A stretch of 64,000 nt of DNA from Nonomuraea sp. NBC_00507 (GTDB taxonomy: Bacteria; Actinomycetota; Actinomycetes; Streptosporangiales; Streptosporangiaceae). Made by a program: the position numbers and the translations under genes. The notes under the pieces were generated by a model, which made no database searches, had not been told where the DNA came from, and saw only the letters and a program-made list of their open reading frames with translations. The DNA lies in assembly GCF_036013525.1 (NCBI RefSeq), contig NZ_CP107853.1, positions 3,100,001 through 3,164,000 on the forward strand. Direction: 5' to 3'. Positions 48,662 to 55,986 of this stretch are shown here, piece after piece (position 1 is the stretch's first letter; each line of letters starts with the position of its first letter).

Positions 48662-49705
48662 TCAGCCGCGTGTGTCGACCGGGACGTGCAGCGAGAGGTG
48701 CGAGGACAGCGCGCGGAGGAAGTCCGGGGCGTCGAAGACCGCGCCCGCGGAGACGACGCCGGTGGTCCTGGTCCGGCCGGTGAGGATGCGGTCGACGGCC
48801 TCCACCGCGAGCGGCGCGCTGATGGCGTAGATGTCCTGACCGGCGGCGGACACGCGGCGTTCCGCGCCGCCCGAGCGGACGAGGACGTCGACGACGAAGG
48901 TCTGCGCGGAGCGGCCACGCTCGTCGACGGCGGCCGGCGCGAGGGGGTCAGGAGAGGACAGGTCCGCGGCCGCCTTGGCGGTCATGTAGGTGCGCACCTC
49001 CGGGACGGCCAGGTGGCTGGGAACCGTGACGACGTCGGCCATGGTGAACTCGCCGATGACGCTCTGGGGGCCGAGCGGAGCGGGGAAGGACCACTCCAGG
49101 GTCGGCAGCGCGTCGTCGTGGTACTCCAGCCGTCCGCCGGTGTAGCGGACCCGGCGGCCACCCCGCCGCTGCCCCGAGACCACGCCCGAAGCGAGCGTTC
49201 CGGTGGTGGGGTGCCAGCTGCTCAGGCCGTAGGCGATGTGCGCCTCGTCCGCCGCCGTCCAGTCGCCCATCGCGGTGGTGACCAACAGGTCGCCGAGGCC
49301 GCCGTAGAAGGCCATCGCCGGGAGCACCACGGTACCCGCGGCGCGGGCGCGCTCCGTGAAGTGCGCGAACGTGTCAACGTTCGCCTCGATCTCGGCCGCC
49401 ACGTCGACATACGGGATGCCGGCGCGCAGCGCCGCCTCGACCAGCGGGGCGGCGGTCGTGGCGAAGGGCCCGGCGCAGTTGATCACAGCGGCCGCGCCGG
49501 TCAGCGCGCGGTCGAGCGAGGCCGGGTCGTCGACCGACGACTGCCGCGCCTCGAGCCCCGGTTGGGCCTGCGCCATCGCCAGCAGCTTGTCCTGGTCACG
49601 GCCGAGGAGCAACGGGACGTATCCGCGCTCGTGCAACTCCGCGACCACGAACCGCCCGGTGTGCCCGTAGGCGCCGAACACCGCCACGTTCTGACCCGAT
49701 CCCAT
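48662..49705 (-). CDS. Saccharopine dehydrogenase-like NAD(P)-binding protein
   Basis: 347 residues from ATG 49705 (GGGAG upstream). The N-terminus VAVFGAYGHTGRFVVAELHE is a GxxGxTG nucleotide fold typical of the saccharopine-dehydrogenase-like/trans-acting enoyl reductase group, and VINCAGPFATTAAPLVEAAL follows. The C-terminal half is variable. Family members reduce lipid or amino-acid intermediates. Divergent from the GlxA-type regulator, which may control it. Confidence 0.88.
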   Translation of the reverse strand: MGSGQNVAVFGAYGHTGRFVVAELHERGYVPLLLGRDQDKLLAMAQAQPGLEARQSSVDDPASLDRALTGAAAVINCAGPFATTAAPLVEAALRAGIPYVDVAAEIEANVDTFAHFTERARAAGTVVLPAMAFYGGLGDLLVTTAMGDWTAADEAHIAYGLSSWHPTTGTLASGVVSGQRRGGRRVRYTGGRLEYHDDALPTLEWSFPAPLGPQSVIGEFTMADVVTVPSHLAVPEVRTYMTAKAAADLSSPDPLAPAAVDERGRSAQTFVVDVLVRSGGAERRVSAAGQDIYAISAPLAVEAVDRILTGRTRTTGVVSAGAVFDAPDFLRALSSHLSLHVPVDTRG

Positions 49706-49806
49706 GCCTGCTCCCGCGTGCTTGAAGTGATTCAGTGCGTCAATCCTGTCCCGTTGGCCCATCGGTGCCCAGCGTCCGGAACGACATGACCCGTACAATT
49801 TCCGAC

Positions 49807-50754
49807 ATGAGTTCTTTCCCGCGCTCCGTCGCGGTCGCCGCCACCGACGGGATGCTGCACTTCGAGCTGGCCTTGGCCGCCGAGGTCTTCGGCTCCGCCC
49901 CGGACGCCGTGCCAGGCCCCTGGTACGACGTCAGGGTGTGCGGCACGCACGCCGTCCGGGTCGGGCGGTTCCTGCTGGAGCCGGACTGCGGGCTCGACTG
50001 GCTGGCGCACGCCGACACCGTGATCGTTCCCGCCCTGGCGGACGTCGACGAGGACCCGCCGGCCGACCTGGTGGAGGCGGTGCGCGCGGCCCACGAGTCG
50101 GGAGCGCGGGTGGTGTCCCTGTGCACGGGCGCGTTCGTACTCGCCGCCGCCGGCCTGCTGGACGGGCTGCGCGCGACCACGCACTGGGCCCACACCGAGG
50201 AGCTGGCCGCGCGCTACCCCCGGGTGGAGGTCGACCCGGACGTGCTCTACGTCGACAACGGCAGCGTGCTCACCTCCGCGGGCAAGGCCGCGGCCATGGA
50301 CCTGTGCCTGCATCTGGTCCGCCGCGACCACGGCTCGGCGATCGCCAACGTGGTCGCCCGCCGCCTGGTCGTGCCGCCCCACCGGGCCGGCGGCCAGGCC
50401 CAGTTCGTGTCCACACCGGTGCCCGCCCAGGACGGTCATCCCCTGGCCGAGCTGCTCACCTGGGTGATGCGGCGGCTGGACCAGCCGCTCACCGTGGAGG
50501 ACCTGGCCCGCCAGGCGAACATGAGCTCGCGCCACCTGGCCCGCCACTTCCGCTCGGCAACCGGCACCACCCCGCTGCAGTGGCTGCTGACGCAGCGGAT
50601 CCGCCGCGCGCAGGAGCTGCTGGAGACCACGGACGACAGCGTCGACACCATCGCCTCGGCCGCGGGCATGGGCACCGCGACGACACTGCGCCGCCACTTC
50701 CACCGCACGATCGGCGTACCGCCGGACGCCTACCGCCGCACGTTCCGGGCGTGA
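49807..50754 (+). CDS. GlxA-type AraC regulator (DJ-1/PfpI sensor + AraC HTH)
   Basis: 315 residues from ATG 49807. TACAAT at 49793-49798 sits one -10 distance before this codon, suggesting a leaderless transcript; ATG 49786 is an alternative. The N-terminal DJ-1/PfpI-like domain has VVSLCTGAFVLAAAGLLDGL with the nucleophile-elbow Cys, and the C-terminus has two AraC HTHs (LTVEDLARQANMSSRHLARH and DTIASAAGMGTATTLRRHFH). Such regulators activate nearby catabolic genes; the divergent reductase gene is the obvious candidate. Confidence 0.93.
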   Translation: MSSFPRSVAVAATDGMLHFELALAAEVFGSAPDAVPGPWYDVRVCGTHAVRVGRFLLEPDCGLDWLAHADTVIVPALADVDEDPPADLVEAVRAAHESGARVVSLCTGAFVLAAAGLLDGLRATTHWAHTEELAARYPRVEVDPDVLYVDNGSVLTSAGKAAAMDLCLHLVRRDHGSAIANVVARRLVVPPHRAGGQAQFVSTPVPAQDGHPLAELLTWVMRRLDQPLTVEDLARQANMSSRHLARHFRSATGTTPLQWLLTQRIRRAQELLETTDDSVDTIASAAGMGTATTLRRHFHRTIGVPPDAYRRTFRA

Positions 50755-50781
50755 GGCGGGGGTCCTCGGCTGGCGCATCGG

Positions 50782-51024
50782 GTGGACCTCACGTGGCTGC
50801 ACCTCGCCGACCGGTCCGTGCTGGCCGTACATCCGCGTGATGATCTGCGGAACCCGCTGACCGGTGTCTTCAGTACGCGTTCCTCCGACCGGCCCAATCC
50901 CATCGGTCTGCATCGAGTTCGGGTGCTCGCGATCGATGGGCTTCGGGTGCGGGTAACCGATCTCGAGGCCATCGACGGCACCCCGATCGTTGACGTGAAA
51001 CCGGTCCTGGATGCAACGCGCTAG
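50782..51024 (+). pseudogene. TrmO (tRNA m6t6A37 methyltransferase) C-terminal fragment
   Basis: The frame encodes VDLTWLHLADRSVLAVHPRD, then GVFSTRSSDRPNPIGLHRVR and DGTPIVDVKPVL, the second half of the TrmO/YaeB beta-barrel including the conserved RSPxRPNPIG motif. The first ~60 residues, with the SAM-site beginning, are absent: only 27 bp separate this frame from the araC stop. The product would be 80 residues against ~150 or more normally. A truncated gene is the simplest reading. Confidence 0.8.
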
Positions 51025-51043
51025 ACGACGACCACCTCGTACA

Positions 51044-51775
51044 TCACGCGCCTCCTCTGTCGATGACATACATGCCGAGTTCCTCCGGACCGGTGCGGGA
51101 CGCCACGAGGCCGTGCTCGCTCAGCTCCTCCTTGAGCCGCTGCCCGTCCAGCACCCACCAGGCGTAGTCCACCTGCAGCTCGCCGACGAGCCGGTCGTCG
51201 TGGTAGGTCCGGTACGTCATGTGCCAGGTGAGCCGGTCCGGTCCGGCGGGCTCGGCGCGGCCCCATCCTTCGTATCTGCGCCGTCCGAGGCGGACGTCGG
51301 TGAATCTCGAGTCCGGCACCGCCATGGCCTGCGTGGGCGGCAGGAGGTTCAGCACCGCCTGGCCGCCGGGGAGCAGCCGCTCGGCGAGGAGCGCCCAGAT
51401 CTGCCGTCGGCCGGCCGGGTCGAAGTGGCCGATGACGCTCATGGCGACGACGGCGCCGAGCCGGTCCGGCAGTTCGGCCTCCAGCAGCCCCTCCGGCAGC
51501 ACGGTCACCCGGTCGCGCAGCTCCGCGGACTCGCTCACCCGGGCCAGCAGGACCGATCGCAACCCCGGTGACGGCTCGACGGCCAGGATCTCGGCATCGG
51601 CCACCGCCGCGGCGATCACCCGCGTGCCGTGCCCTCCTCCGGCGCCCACGTCCACGATCGGGCCTGACACGCCGCGGAGCGCCTCAGCGAGCGCCGGACT
51701 CGTCCCTTCCCAGGACGGCGCGATCATCACGTCGATGAACTCCGCTGATTGTTCGTATTCGTCCGCCACTCGCAC
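51044..51775 (-). CDS. Class I SAM-dependent methyltransferase
   Basis: 243 residues from GTG 51775 (GTG 51769 is equally plausible). Motif I is GPIVDVGAGGGHGTRVIAAA, the acidic end of strand 2 LAVEPSPG, motif II-like GAVVAMSVIGHFD and motif III LLPGGQAVLNLLPP. The AT-rich box at 51793-51814, just upstream, resembles the Zur-like box of the ribosomal island, so this gene may respond to zinc limitation. The methyl acceptor is unknown. Confidence 0.88.
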   Translation of the reverse strand: MRVADEYEQSAEFIDVMIAPSWEGTSPALAEALRGVSGPIVDVGAGGGHGTRVIAAAVADAEILAVEPSPGLRSVLLARVSESAELRDRVTVLPEGLLEAELPDRLGAVVAMSVIGHFDPAGRRQIWALLAERLLPGGQAVLNLLPPTQAMAVPDSRFTDVRLGRRRYEGWGRAEPAGPDRLTWHMTYRTYHDDRLVGELQVDYAWWVLDGQRLKEELSEHGLVASRTGPEELGMYVIDRGGA

Positions 51776-51792
51776 CCCTCATGTCGACAAAT

Positions 51793-51814
51793 CGATAATC
51801 ATTACTATTTTGCG
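51793..51814. promoter_or_regulatory. Probable second Zur box, upstream of methyltransferase
   Basis: An AT-rich 22-bp segment (GATAATCATT then ACTATTTTGC) matches the strong Zur-like box at 53247-53267 at about 15 of 21 positions by eye in antiparallel comparison. It is positioned 18 bp before the methyltransferase start. Confidence 0.55.
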
Positions 51815-51859
51815 ATATGTGGCCTGATCGTCAAGGGCGAAGGGCGCAGGGCCGCCGGT

Positions 51860-52087
51860 TCATGCGCTGGGACGGGAGGAGCAGGGGAGCAGGGCCATCT
51901 CGCGAGCGGTCTTGATGGCCTTGGCGATCCGGCGTTGCTGCTGCACGGTGACACCGGTGACGCGGCGGCTGCGGATCTTGCCCCGGTCGGAGACGAACTT
52001 GCGCAGCAGGTTGGTGTCCTTGTAGTCGATGCGGTCGGCGGGCAGGAGCGGGTTGGGTTTGCGGCGCGGGGCGTGGGGCTTCTTCAC
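51860..52087 (-). CDS. rpsR: Zinc-independent 30S ribosomal protein S18 paralogue
   Basis: 75 residues with GTG start, overlapping the CobW-like gene by [24 protein letters not shown] and [20 protein letters not shown] are diagnostic for bS18. The N-terminal cysteines that bind zinc in the housekeeping (C+) form are missing ([13 protein letters not shown]), so this is the C- form made during zinc starvation. It sits in the left arm of the divergent zinc-sparing island. Confidence 0.95.
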   Translation of the reverse strand: MKKPHAPRRKPNPLLPADRIDYKDTNLLRKFVSDRGKIRSRRVTGVTVQQQRRIAKAIKTAREMALLPCSSRPSA

Positions 52088-53226
52088 GCGTTCTCCCTGA
52101 GGGTGAGGATGGCGGCGAACGGGTCGTCGTAACCGGTCCAGGCCTCGGGGCCGACGCTCTCCTCCGCCTCGGTGAGCAGGCAGGAGTCGAGCAGTGCGTG
52201 GAAGCGGCCGACGTCGAGGTCGGGGCCGGTGAAGACCAGGTGCTGGACGCGGTCACCGCGCACGGGGTCCCAATCGAGGGTCGCGGCCAGCCGGCGGGCG
52301 GGGGAGACCAGGTCCCAGGCGGCCTCCGGCAGCGCGGCGAGCCAGGGGCCGGCGTTCTCGGCCGAGACGATCCCGGCCACGGCGTCCCAGGCCAGCAGGT
52401 GGTCCGGCTGGGTGGCCAGCCAGAAACGGCCGCGTGAGCGTACCGACTCGACCACCAGCTCGTCCACGGCCTCGAAGAAGCGGCCGGGGTGCAGCGGGCG
52501 GCGGCTGCGCCACACCGTGGTGACGATCTCGTCCGTCTGGGCGTCGCAGGGCAGCTGCGCGGTGGCGGGATCGACTCGTTCGGCCAGTTCCGCGGTGCAC
52601 ACGGCGGCACCGGTCACCAGCGGCAGGGTGTGGAGCGTGTGGATCGGGCTGACGGGGGCGAGGTGGGCGAGCACCCGGCGCGACAGGTCTTGGTCGTCTT
52701 CGTCGCCGCCATGCAGCACCAGGCCGGTGGCGTACTCCAGCTGCCTGGCCAGGACCTCGGCCAGGTAACGCTGGTCCCCGGCGGCCGCGGGCTTGCCCGC
52801 TTCGCTGAGAGGTTCGCCGCGGGTGATGTCGCCGGGCATGGCCGCGGCGTCCAGTGCGGTCAGAACGGCGGTGAGCCGCAGCAGGTCATGGGCTTCGTAG
52901 CAGTCGACGGCCTCGGCCACTGAGCGCGGTTCCACTGAATCCCACAGGTCCACGATCAGCAGGCTCGAGCGGGGCGCCAGGGCGACGAGCCGGGGGAGCA
53001 GGTCCTCGCGGACGGTGCAGGTGATGCAGCCGTGGGCGAGACGAACCTCGGCGGTTTCCAGCGGACCTGTGGCGTCGCGGACGCTGCGGTGGACGCGGTC
53101 CTGGACGATCTCGCGCAGATCGTGGTGGATGGCGATGGATCCCGGATGGTCGGCCAGCAGCCGCTCGACCGCGGCGGTACGGGCCGCGCCGTGCAGTCCC
53201 GACACCAGGACGACGGGGGTGGGCAC
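52084..53226 (-). CDS. CobW/COG0523-like protein, probable ribosome-hibernation recruitment factor (Mrf-like)
   Basis: 380 residues from GTG 53226 (GGAGG upstream). It opens [20 protein letters not shown], where the Walker A Lys-Thr of COG0523 GTPases is lost, and keeps a CxxC-like metal motif in [16 protein letters not shown]. The C-terminal CobW_C region is present ([20 protein letters not shown]). A divergent COG0523 protein encoded next to C- ribosomal genes matches mycobacterial Mrf, which recruits hibernation factor to zinc-free ribosomes; a zinc metallochaperone is the alternative. The Zur-like box lies immediately upstream. Confidence 0.87.
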   Translation of the reverse strand: MPTPVVLVSGLHGAARTAAVERLLADHPGSIAIHHDLREIVQDRVHRSVRDATGPLETAEVRLAHGCITCTVREDLLPRLVALAPRSSLLIVDLWDSVEPRSVAEAVDCYEAHDLLRLTAVLTALDAAAMPGDITRGEPLSEAGKPAAAGDQRYLAEVLARQLEYATGLVLHGGDEDDQDLSRRVLAHLAPVSPIHTLHTLPLVTGAAVCTAELAERVDPATAQLPCDAQTDEIVTTVWRSRRPLHPGRFFEAVDELVVESVRSRGRFWLATQPDHLLAWDAVAGIVSAENAGPWLAALPEAAWDLVSPARRLAATLDWDPVRGDRVQHLVFTGPDLDVGRFHALLDSCLLTEAEESVGPEAWTGYDDPFAAILTLRENA

Positions 53227-53246
53227 TGAGCCTCCAGTTGCGGTGA

Positions 53247-53267
53247 TGAAAATCGTTGTCGTTATCA
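53247..53267. promoter_or_regulatory. Zur box between the divergent arms of the zinc-sparing island
   Basis: A 21-bp imperfect palindrome of the form TGAAAATCGT...GTTATCA with outer TGA/TCA and inner AA-CG/CG-TT symmetry, as in actinobacterial Zur sites. It lies 20 bp before the CobW-like start on one side and 32 bp before rpmG on the other, so one site can repress both arms when zinc is sufficient. Confidence 0.85.
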
Positions 53268-53299
53268 TGGCACATCGCCGCAAGCAGAAAGGAACCGCT

Positions 53300-53464
53300 G
53301 TGGCCAGAAACGAGCTCCGCCCTGTGATCAAACTCCGATCCACGGCAGGCACCGGCTACACCTACGTGACCAGAAAGAACCGCAGAAACGACCCCGACAG
53401 GCTCACCCTGCGCAAGTACGACCCGACCATCCGCCGGCACGTGCTCTTCCGGGAAGAGCGATGA
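53300..53464 (+). CDS. rpmG: Zinc-independent 50S ribosomal protein L33
   Basis: 54 residues from GTG 53300 with AAAGGAA upstream. [20 protein letters not shown] and [17 protein letters not shown] are bL33 signatures. Both CxxC zinc knuckles of the C+ form are absent. First gene of the right arm, 33 bp after the Zur-like box. Confidence 0.95.
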   Translation: MARNELRPVIKLRSTAGTGYTYVTRKNRRNDPDRLTLRKYDPTIRRHVLFREER

Positions 53465-53483
53465 AGATGGGCGGAAGGATCTG

Positions 53484-53720
53484 ATGTCCGCACACTGCCA
53501 GCTCACCGGCGTCAAACCGGTCTTCGGCAACAACGTCTCCCACTCCCACCGCCGCACCCGGCGGCGCTGGAACCCCAACATCCAGCGCCGCCGCTACTGG
53601 CTGCCCAGCGAGGACCGCTTCGTGCAGCTCACGGTCAGCGCCCGCGCGATCAAGACCATCGACAAGATCGGCATCGAGCAGGCCGTCGCCCGGATCCGGG
53701 CCCGAGGAGAGAAGGTCTGA
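53484..53720 (+). CDS. rpmB: Zinc-independent 50S ribosomal protein L28
   Basis: 78 residues. [20 protein letters not shown] and [20 protein letters not shown] are typical bL28. Only one Cys remains (C+ forms have CxxC plus a second pair), so it cannot build the zinc site. It overlaps the next start codon by one base. Confidence 0.95.
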   Translation: MSAHCQLTGVKPVFGNNVSHSHRRTRRRWNPNIQRRRYWLPSEDRFVQLTVSARAIKTIDKIGIEQAVARIRARGEKV

Positions 53721-54019
53721 TGGCCAAGAAGAGCAAGATCGCCGCCAACGAGCGGCGCAAGGCCGTGGTCCAGCGCTACGCGGAACGGCGGGCCGCGCTG
53801 AAGGAGATCATCCGGGCCGGCACCCCGCAGGAACGGGACCAGGCCATGCGCGAGCTCGCCCGCCAGCCCCGCGACGCCAGCGCCACCCGCGTCCGCAACC
53901 GCGACTCCGTCGACGGCCGCCCTCGCGGGCACCTCACCAAGTTCGGCCTGTCCCGCGTGCGCTTCCGCGAGATGGCCCATCGCGGGGAACTGCCCGGCAT
54001 CACGAAGGCGAGCTGGTAG
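53720..54019 (+). CDS. rpsN: Zinc-independent 30S ribosomal protein S14
   Basis: 99 residues. [20 protein letters not shown] and [20 protein letters not shown] show uS14 in its long, zinc-free form (~100 residues, no CxxC). The short zinc type is ~61 residues. Third gene of the right arm, tightly packed (TGATG overlap with rpmB). Confidence 0.96.
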   Translation: MAKKSKIAANERRKAVVQRYAERRAALKEIIRAGTPQERDQAMRELARQPRDASATRVRNRDSVDGRPRGHLTKFGLSRVRFREMAHRGELPGITKASW

Positions 54020-54021
54020 CC

Positions 54022-54189
54022 GTGGCCGTACCCAAGCGCAAGACGTCGCGCAGCAACACCCGGCACCGCCGCAGCCAGTGGAAGGCCACCGCGCCCGACC
54101 TGGTGCCGATCATCGTGAACGGCCGGGAACTACGCGTGCCCCGGCCGCTCGTCCGCGCCTACCAGCGGGGATTGATCAGCGTCGATTGA
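54022..54189 (+). CDS. rpmF: Zinc-independent 50S ribosomal protein L32
   Basis: 55 residues, GTG 54022 two bases after the rpsN stop and TGA at 54187-54189. [20 protein letters not shown] is the bL32 N-terminus. The C-terminal half ([20 protein letters not shown]) lacks the four cysteines of the zinc form. It completes the set L33-L28-S14-L32 and is followed by a strong hairpin. Confidence 0.92.
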   Translation: MAVPKRKTSRSNTRHRRSQWKATAPDLVPIIVNGRELRVPRPLVRAYQRGLISVD

Positions 54190-54212
54190 GATGATTCGGT
54201 CACCGGGTGCCG

Positions 54213-54248
54213 GCAACTCCGGGCTGGTCTTGTCCAGCCCGGAGTTGC
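54213..54248 (+). terminator. Strong hairpin terminator after the ribosomal operon
   Basis: A perfect 15-bp stem (GCAACTCCGGGCTGG, 54213-54227, with its complement 54234-54248) and a 6-nt loop, 24 bp after rpmF. It separates the zinc-sparing operon from the second molybdoenzyme operon. Confidence 0.85.
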
Positions 54249-54361
54249 GCGATGCCCATGCGCTTGAACACACAGCGTTAACAGGCGGGTTTGGTGAGTA
54301 GCGACTCCGGGGCATGCCGACGTGTGAGAACGCCGGTCCTTCGCCGAATCGAGGCGGTGAT

Positions 54362-55006
54362 ATGTCTTCCGAACTCCCGGACTCACGTGTTCCGTCCGAG
54401 GTGGAGCCCGCGTCGAGGTGGTCTCGGCGTACGTTCATCGCGACGGCGACGGCGACGGCGGCGACTCTCGGCGGTGTGGCCGTGGCGTGCGATCTGGTGC
54501 CGGGGCTGTCTCCGCTCGGAACCGAGCCGGCCGAGGCGCCGCCCAGCGGTCGCGTCTCGCTGGTGGTCAACGGTGAAAGGCACAGCGCGACGATCGACAA
54601 CCGCACCTCGCTGCTGGATCTGCTGCGCGAGCAGCTCGGGCTGACGGGCACCAAGAAGGGCTGCGACGCCGGCGCCTGCGGGGCGTGCACGGTGCTGGTC
54701 GACGGCCTGCGGGTCAACGCCTGCCTGACGCTGGCGGTGCGGCTGGAGGGCGCGGCGGTCACCACCGTCGAGGGCCTGGCCGACGGCGGCCGGCTGCACC
54801 CTCTGCAGCAGGCGTTCATCGACGAGGACGCCTTCCAGTGCGGCTACTGCACCCCCGGCCAGATCATGTCCGGCATCGGCTGCATCCGAGAGGGCCACAC
54901 CGGCTCCCCCGAAGAGATCCGGGAGTGGATGAGCGGCAACATCTGCCGCTGCGGCTGCTACGTGAAGATCGTCAGAGCGGTTGAGCAGGCGGCCAGGAGG
55001 GCCTGA
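54362..55006 (+). CDS. Tat-exported 2Fe-2S subunit of PaoABC-like oxidoreductase (copy 2)
   Basis: 214 residues from ATG 54362. The Tat signal SRRTFIATATATAATLGGVA ends near VAC, so lipidation is possible. Cluster I: GCDAGACGACTVLVDG plus VNACLTLAV. Cluster II: FQCGYCTPGQIMSGIGC with the usual Tyr, and ICRCGCY. It is clearly paralogous to the subunit at 14157 but with the canonical cluster II sequence. First gene of the operon, coupled to the FAD gene by a shared base. Confidence 0.94.
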   Translation: MSSELPDSRVPSEVEPASRWSRRTFIATATATAATLGGVAVACDLVPGLSPLGTEPAEAPPSGRVSLVVNGERHSATIDNRTSLLDLLREQLGLTGTKKGCDAGACGACTVLVDGLRVNACLTLAVRLEGAAVTTVEGLADGGRLHPLQQAFIDEDAFQCGYCTPGQIMSGIGCIREGHTGSPEEIREWMSGNICRCGCYVKIVRAVEQAARRA

Positions 55007-55986
55007 TGCATCCCTTCTCCTACGTCAAGGTCTCCGACGTCGCCGGCGCGCTCGCCGCCGGGCGCCGTGGCGGCCGCTACCTCGCGGGCGGCACCACGCT
55101 GGTCGACCTGATGCGCGAGGGTGTCGAGCGTCCCTCCACGCTGGTCGACATCAGCGCCCTTCCCCTGCGCGAGGTCTCCGCCACCGCGCGCGGGGGCCTG
55201 CGCATCGGCGCACTCGTACGGATGGCCGAGGCCGCCGCCCACCCCAAAGTGCGCGCCACCTTCCCCGTCATCTCGCAGGCACTGGAGCTGAGCGCCTCCG
55301 CCCAGCTGCGCAACATGGCCACCGTCGGCGGCAACCTCATGCAGCGCACCCGGTGCACGTACTTCCGCGACGTGACGGCGGCCTGCAACAAGCGGGAGCC
55401 GGGCTCGGGGTGTGCGGCGCTGGGCGGATTCAACCGTACGCACGCGATCCTCGGTGCCTCCGATCACTGCGTGGCCACCCACCCCTCGGACGTCGCCGTG
55501 GCGTTCGCGGCGCTGGAGGCGAGCGTCCACCTGCAGGGCCCGGACGGGCAGCGCAGCGTCGCCCTCGCCGACTTCCTGCTGCCGCCGGACGGCACACCCC
55601 AGCGGGAACAGGCCGTGCGGCCAGGCGAGTTGGTCACCGCTGTCGAGATTCCGGCCCTTCCACGCCCGCTCGGCTCCGGCTACTTGAAGGTGGCCGACCG
55701 GCAGTCGTATCAGTTCGCGCTGACCTCGGCGGCGGTCGCCCTGCACGTGCGCGGCGGTGTCATCCGGGAGGCGAAAGTGGCCGCCGGAGGCGTCGGCACC
55801 GTGCCGTGGAAGCTGCCCGCCGTTGAACGTCGCCTCATCGGCGAACGGCCGTCGGAGGCGCTGTGGGCCGAAGCGGCCGAGCAGGCGGCCGACGGAGCTC
55901 GCCCGCTCAAACACAACACGTTCAAAATCGAGCTGCTCAAGCGCACCGTCGAACGCCAGCTGCGCATCGTGGGAAACGCCCCATGA
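55006..55986 (+). CDS. FAD-binding subunit with 4Fe-4S insertion, PaoB-like (copy 2)
   Basis: 326 residues. LAGGTTLVDLMREGVERPST and NMATVGGNLMQRTRC are the FAD sites. The insertion RTRCTYFRD...ACNKREPGSGC...DHC carries the four cysteines of PaoB. It overlaps the catalytic subunit by ATGA. It is close in length and motif order to copy 1 (14837-15820). Confidence 0.94.
   Translation: MHPFSYVKVSDVAGALAAGRRGGRYLAGGTTLVDLMREGVERPSTLVDISALPLREVSATARGGLRIGALVRMAEAAAHPKVRATFPVISQALELSASAQLRNMATVGGNLMQRTRCTYFRDVTAACNKREPGSGCAALGGFNRTHAILGASDHCVATHPSDVAVAFAALEASVHLQGPDGQRSVALADFLLPPDGTPQREQAVRPGELVTAVEIPALPRPLGSGYLKVADRQSYQFALTSAAVALHVRGGVIREAKVAAGGVGTVPWKLPAVERRLIGERPSEALWAEAAEQAADGARPLKHNTFKIELLKRTVERQLRIVGNAP

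Noticed and set aside
54290..54310. TGAGTAG near the second molybdoenzyme operon as a further copy of the cytochrome b operator
   Set aside because: Only a single 7-bp half-site without symmetry; chance is likely.
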